NCBI GenBank assembly: GCA_038237665.1
Contig: JBBRYK010000057.1
Span: 1 to 17,608, forward strand
DNA: 17,608 bases
Direction of reading: 5' to 3'
Origin: JBBRYK01 sp038237665
GTDB taxonomy: Bacteria; Actinomycetota; Thermoleophilia; Gaiellales; Gaiellaceae
Positions within the stretch are counted from its first letter, which is position 1. Each line of letters begins with the position of its first letter. Both the position numbers and the translations under genes were made by a program. The notes under the pieces are model-generated. The model did not search any database. It worked only from the letters and a program-made list of their open reading frames with translations, and was not told where the DNA came from. Below, one piece after another: positions 14,327-17,608 of the stretch.

Positions 14327-16270
14327 TTAGCGCCCACGCGCCCGCCGGAGAGCGGCGTTGATCAGGTCTTCGCGAGGGTCGAGTGAGTGCGCGACCAGAA
14401 GCGTGCGGAGCGCCTCGGCCCTGCGACCGGCCTCGAGATAGGCGACCCCGAGGAGATACTGCACCCCTGCCGACCTCGGCTCCTTGTCGGCAGCCCTCTC
14501 GAGCGGCGGGATCTGTCCCGCCGCGTTCGGAGCTGCGGCCGCCTCGGCCAGGTACGGATCGACCGACACCGGATCGAGGCGCTTGGCCCAGCTCAAGTCG
14601 CTGCCGGGCGACGCCACGCCGTCGTAGACGCGGTTCGTCAGCTTGGACGACACCCAGGGCATGAAGGCGATCACCGCGACGGCGACGCCCGCGATCGCGA
14701 GCGGGGTCGCGTTTCGCCTGGCGATCCGGGGTTGGCCGTCCGTTCCGGCGCCCATCCCGAGCAGGCAGAAGAAGGGAACACCGAGCGCGGGGAAGGTCCA
14801 GATCCAGTCCGCCGAGGCGTGCACGAGCCAGTACACCGCGGCGCCGAAGGCCGCCGTCGCTGCGAGCCGGCCTTTCCTGGCCGCTCGGGCGGAGAGCACG
14901 AGCGGGATGCCGACCGCGATGCCCAGGAGCGCGAAGCCGAAGAGGCCGTCCTCGGCAAGCACCTCGATCGCCAGCGAGTGCGCCCGCGCGGGTGTCTCGG
15001 GCCCGGCGCGATGCTGGAGATAGGCAGGCCCGAACCCACGGGCGCCGATTCCGACGAAGGGGTGATCCTTGAACTCGGTCAGCGCCACCCGCCAGAAGTC
15101 GTAGCGATACGAGCCGACGGTCAGCAGGTGCGACGTTCCCTGGTCCGCGCTCGGCCGGTGCTTGAACGTGTGCCACTGGTCGGCGAGCAGACGGCCGGGA
15201 TGGTTGACGGCGATGAAGAACGAGGCGATCAGAGCCACGGCGGCCGTCGCCAGTGCGGCGAGGACGGCACGGCTCGCCTTCTGCCGAGCCTGGGGGCCGG
15301 GTTTCACGCGGCGGTCGATCGCGACGAAGACCGCGCCGGCGACCGCTCCGGCGACGCCGATCAGCAGGACGAACCAGCCGCCACGGTGGATCGTGTCCAC
15401 GAGCTGGGCGTCCGTCGTCGCCCGGTAGGAGGCGGTCAGCGGCGCCGCGACGCATGCGACAAGGCCGATCGCGATCGCGGTGGGCACGAAGAGCCGGAGC
15501 CAGTAGGGCGAGACGATCAGCACCGCGACCACCGATGCGGCGAGCCCGATCACCGAGCCCTTGCTCTGCGCGAGCAGTGCGGCAGCGAGGTTCGCCGTCG
15601 CCGCACCGAGCGAAAGCGCCCGCAGCAATGCGGGGACCCGGCGGCTGGCGGAGAACGCGGCGGCCGGCCAGAAGCCGAGGACGAAGAGCGCGGCCTGGGC
15701 GTTCGAGTACGTGACCGGGTAGTTGAGCCGGCCGAACCGGTAGAGATCGAGCGGCGTCCCGTCCGTGACCAGGACGATGCTGGTGACGACGGCCAGGACC
15801 GCGATCACCGCGCCGAACAGGCCGATGAAGGCGATGCGATCGCCGGAGCTGCGCAGCGTCAGCAGCGGCAGGGCGAAGGCGAGGACGTAGAACGCGGTGA
15901 GGAGCCCCTCGTCGCGCGCGAGGGTCGGAGCCGCCGACCACGTGAGCGACAGTGCCGCGTACCCTGCGAGCAGGCTCAGGGCTCCGATCGAGACGACGAG
16001 CGCGCGCGTCGGTTGCCGCGCTCCGCCGGAAAAGAGCACGGCCGCGGCCAGGAGGGCCGTGAGGACCAGGTAGGCGAGCCAGTCCTGCGCGGCAATGCTG
16101 CCGTGGGACGTCCAGACCATGGTCAGCATCGCCGCGATCAGGATCGTGCTCGGCAGGATCCGCGCCAGCGCGGTGGGGGAGGTCGAGACGAACGGCGGCG
16201 GCTTCAGGTGGGCCCGAAGCTCACGCTCCGAGGGGGGCTCGAGGGTGCGTGGTGGTCTCGGAGCGCTCAT
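14327..16270 (-). CDS. O-antigen ligase family membrane protein with TPR-like C-terminus
   Basis: A 647-residue protein from the ATG at 16270. After a proline-rich, probably cytoplasmic N-terminus of about 35 residues come some 12 or more hydrophobic helices. The Wzy_C signature appears as SYRYDFWRVALTEFKDHPFVG followed by the GIGARGF and RAHSLAIEVLAEDGLFGF segments. The last helix (around AIAGVAVAVIAFMPWVSS) leads to a soluble tail of about 110 residues whose end (QYLLGVAYLEAGRRAEALRTLL) resembles a tetratricopeptide repeat. Proteins of this build ligate or polymerise glycan chains at the outer face of the membrane; some glycosylate proteins. It is clearly different in sequence from the other ligase-like protein in this window, so the locus has two. 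No strong ribosome binding site was seen. It is divergent from clpC. Confidence 0.85.
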   Translation of the reverse strand: MSAPRPPRTLEPPSERELRAHLKPPPFVSTSPTALARILPSTILIAAMLTMVWTSHGSIAAQDWLAYLVLTALLAAAVLFSGGARQPTRALVVSIGALSLLAGYAALSLTWSAAPTLARDEGLLTAFYVLAFALPLLTLRSSGDRIAFIGLFGAVIAVLAVVTSIVLVTDGTPLDLYRFGRLNYPVTYSNAQAALFVLGFWPAAAFSASRRVPALLRALSLGAATANLAAALLAQSKGSVIGLAASVVAVLIVSPYWLRLFVPTAIAIGLVACVAAPLTASYRATTDAQLVDTIHRGGWFVLLIGVAGAVAGAVFVAIDRRVKPGPQARQKASRAVLAALATAAVALIASFFIAVNHPGRLLADQWHTFKHRPSADQGTSHLLTVGSYRYDFWRVALTEFKDHPFVGIGARGFGPAYLQHRAGPETPARAHSLAIEVLAEDGLFGFALLGIAVGIPLVLSARAARKGRLAATAAFGAAVYWLVHASADWIWTFPALGVPFFCLLGMGAGTDGQPRIARRNATPLAIAGVAVAVIAFMPWVSSKLTNRVYDGVASPGSDLSWAKRLDPVSVDPYLAEAAAAPNAAGQIPPLERAADKEPRSAGVQYLLGVAYLEAGRRAEALRTLLVAHSLDPREDLINAALRRARGR

Positions 16271-16313
16271 TCAGCTCACGGCTGGAATCGGCAGCGAAGC
16301 CACGTTCCGCAAA

Positions 16314-16380
16314 GGTTATTTGCCGGTTAAGACGCGAACGCGGCCCGGCGTTGACCTGCACCCGCTGAGCTACGATAGCC
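16314..16380 (-). other. tRNA-like fragment (decayed tRNA or coincidence)
   Basis: Read on the minus strand, GGCTATC is followed by GTAGCTCAGCGGGT, which matches the universal tRNA 5' D-arm pattern. GTTCGCGTC, one base from a T-loop consensus, follows about 21 bases later. The far end AATAACC could pair with five of seven acceptor bases. An anticodon arm and a proper T stem are missing and the span is only 67 bases, so it is not a working tRNA. Confidence that it is a true remnant is low. Confidence 0.25.
16351..16376 (+). promoter_or_regulatory. Possible clpC promoter
   Basis: TTGACC at 16351-16356 matches a -35 element, and TACGAT at 16371-16376 matches the TANNNT -10 pattern. The spacing of 14 bases is shorter than usual, so the assignment is weak. 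It lies about 80 bases before the clpC start, in the 183-bp divergent gap (16271-16453). Confidence 0.3.
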
Positions 16381-16393
16381 GAACGTTTGGCTA
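16376..16393. promoter_or_regulatory. Near-perfect 18-bp palindrome upstream of clpC
   Basis: TAGCCGAACGTTTGGCTA is symmetric except for one base pair of positions. It is followed at 16395-16404 by a perfect 10-bp palindrome ACGAGCTCGT. Placed at or just after the possible -10 element, it is a candidate operator for a stress regulator. It does not match CIRCE or HspR/HAIR consensus sites as I know them. Confidence 0.45.
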
Positions 16394-16453
16394 AACGAGC
16401 TCGTGGTATTGCCGATCAGGGTCGCCACAGAACGAGAAAGGGGAAGGGGCGCG

Positions 16454-17608
16454 GTGTTCGAACGCTTCACTGAACGGGCTCGCCAGGTAGTCGTCTTGGC
16501 CCAGGACGAGGCGCGCGCGCTGAAGCACAACTACATCGGCACCGAGCACATCCTGCTCGGCCTGCTGCGCGAGGAAGAGGGCCTCGCTGCGCGGGTGCTG
16601 GAGTCGCTCGACATCACGGTCGAGGAGGTGCGGGCGCAGGTGGCGCGCATCGTCGGCCAGGGCGACGAGGTGACGACCGGGCAGATCCCCTTTACGCCGC
16701 GGGCGAAGAAGGTGCTCGAGCTGGCGCTGCGTGAGGCGCTGAGCCTCGGGCACAACTACATCGGCACCGAGCACATCCTGCTCGGCCTGGTGCGCGAGAA
16801 CGAGGGTGTCGCCGCGCGCATCCTGCTCGACTTCGACGCGGACGCGGAAAAGATTCGCAACGAGATCATCCGCATGCTCTCCGGTCCCGGGCGCCGCCAG
16901 CAGGGCGGCAGCGGGCCGAGCGGCGAGAAGTCGAAGAGCTCCAAGCTGCTCGACCAGTTCGGCCGCAACCTGACGAAGCAGTCGGCCGAGGGCAAGCTCG
17001 ACCCCGTCGTCGGCCGCCAGACCGAGATCGAGCGCGTCATGCAGATCCTGTCGCGCCGCACGAAGAACAACCCGGTGCTGATCGGCGAGCCCGGTGTCGG
17101 CAAGACGGCCGTGGTCGAGGGCCTCGCCGCCCGGATCGCCGGCAACCAGGTTCCGGAGCTGCTCAAGAACAAGCAGATCTACACGCTCGACCTCGCCGCC
17201 CTGGTCGCGGGCTCGAAGTACCGCGGCGAGTTCGAGGAGCGCCTGAAGAAGGTGATGAAGGAGATCACCCAGCGCGGCGACATCATCCTGTTCATCGACG
17301 AGTTGCATAACCTCGTCGGCGCGGGCGCAGCCGAGGGCGCGATCGACGCGGCCTCGATCCTGAAGCCGGCCCTCGCCCGCGGTGAGCTGCAGACGATCGG
17401 CGCGACGACGCTGGACGAGTACCGCAAGTACCTGGAGCGCGACGCCGCGCTCGAGCGGCGCTTCCAGCAGATCCGCGTCGAGGAGCCCTCCGTCGACGAG
17501 ACGGTGCAGATCCTGCGCGGCCTGCGCGACCGCTACGAGGCACACCACCGCTGCAAGATCTCCGACGACGCGCTCGGCGCGGCCGCGGTCCTCTCCGACC
17601 GCTACATC
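16454..17608 (+). CDS. clpC: ATP-dependent Clp protease ATP-binding subunit ClpC (partial, 5' part)
   Basis: The first 385 codons; the gene continues past the window. The GTG at 16454 follows the purine-rich AAGGGG (16444-16449). It starts MFERFTERARQVVVLAQDEAR, a near-universal ClpC N-terminus. Two Clp_N repeats follow, each with HNYIGTEHILLGL (from residues 25 and 100), which bind adaptors and substrates. The first AAA+ module shows GRQTEIERVMQILSRR, Walker A GEPGVGKTA (about 211-219), the substrate-pore segment SKYRGEFEERLK and Walker B ILFIDELHNLVGAG. ClpC unfolds proteins and feeds them to ClpP in the cytoplasm. It is not functionally part of the polysaccharide locus and marks its right boundary. 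Confidence 0.97.
   Translation, partial: MFERFTERARQVVVLAQDEARALKHNYIGTEHILLGLLREEEGLAARVLESLDITVEEVRAQVARIVGQGDEVTTGQIPFTPRAKKVLELALREALSLGHNYIGTEHILLGLVRENEGVAARILLDFDADAEKIRNEIIRMLSGPGRRQQGGSGPSGEKSKSSKLLDQFGRNLTKQSAEGKLDPVVGRQTEIERVMQILSRRTKNNPVLIGEPGVGKTAVVEGLAARIAGNQVPELLKNKQIYTLDLAALVAGSKYRGEFEERLKKVMKEITQRGDIILFIDELHNLVGAGAAEGAIDAASILKPALARGELQTIGATTLDEYRKYLERDAALERRFQQIRVEEPSVDETVQILRGLRDRYEAHHRCKISDDALGAAAVLSDRYI
16526..16789 (+). repeat. Exact 39-bp direct repeat within the ClpC N-terminal repeats
   Basis: The 39 bases at 16526-16564 are repeated without change at 16751-16789, 225 bases (75 codons) apart, and the match runs on for nine more bases with one mismatch. Both copies encode HNYIGTEHILLGL in the two Clp_N repeats. 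The protein similarity is expected for the family; identical wobble positions are more than it requires. Confidence 0.9.

Noticed and set aside
14387..16330. A 647-codon open frame on the plus strand, opposite the second ligase-like gene, and an 887-codon minus frame reading through from 15941 into the epimerase.
   Set aside because: Their sequences are low-complexity, arginine- and glycine-rich and lack any domain, while the minus-strand membrane protein in the proper frame has clear Wzy_C motifs. Long shadow frames are common in GC-rich DNA.
16095..16394. A 99-codon plus-strand frame running across the gap before clpC.
   Set aside because: Most of it overlaps the N-terminal part of the minus-strand ligase-like gene, it has no ribosome binding site or domain, and the composition is that of a shadow frame.

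Overview
The window is GC-rich (about two thirds G+C by eye) bacterial DNA. It uses GTG and TTG starts freely and has many four-base stop/start overlaps. These traits, with the ClpC sequence at the right edge, point to an actinobacterium, perhaps of the Thermoleophilia type. That placement is inference; there is no rRNA or other firm marker. Nearly all of it is a surface-polysaccharide (exopolysaccharide or capsule) locus that ends against the housekeeping gene clpC.

Layout. (1) 1-1512, minus strand: a partial nucleotidyltransferase-like gene, translationally coupled behind an aminoglycoside-phosphotransferase-fold kinase. (2) 1573-5244, plus strand: a Wzx-type flippase, an ExoA-like family 2 glycosyltransferase and a secreted metallophosphatase, chained by GTGA overlaps. 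The metallophosphatase frame is broken by an apparent one-base loss. (3) 5393-7198, plus strand: a secreted multidomain protein whose N-terminal domain is paralogous to that of the phosphatase. (4) 7195-8385, minus strand: a family 4 glycosyltransferase. (5) 8451-13258, plus strand: a Wzz/BY-kinase that seems to start at CTG, an O-antigen ligase/polymerase-like membrane protein fused to a long coiled coil and a proline-rich tail, an unrecognised 77-residue protein, and a NodB-type deacetylase. The last three are joined by stop/start overlaps. (6) 13278-16270, minus strand: an NDP-sugar epimerase/dehydratase downstream of a second O-antigen ligase-like protein with a TPR-like tail. (7) 16454-17608, plus strand: the first 385 codons of clpC.

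Taken together this is a Wzx/Wzy-like assembly line. The epimerase supplies a nucleotide sugar and the two glycosyltransferases build a lipid-linked repeat. The flippase exports it, one or both ligase/polymerase proteins join repeats or attach the chain, and the Wzz/BY-kinase controls chain length. The deacetylase and secreted proteins may modify or bind the product. The polymer itself cannot be deduced. The most unusual points are the polymerase-coiled-coil fusion with its coupled small partner, the CTG start of the kinase, the 18-bp tandem duplication across a stop/start junction, the two neighbouring secreted proteins with a shared domain, and the palindrome in the 19-bp convergent gap. No insertion sequence, CRISPR array, rRNA or intact tRNA was seen. 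The longest gene-free stretches are 16271-16453 and 5245-5392, both under 300 bases.
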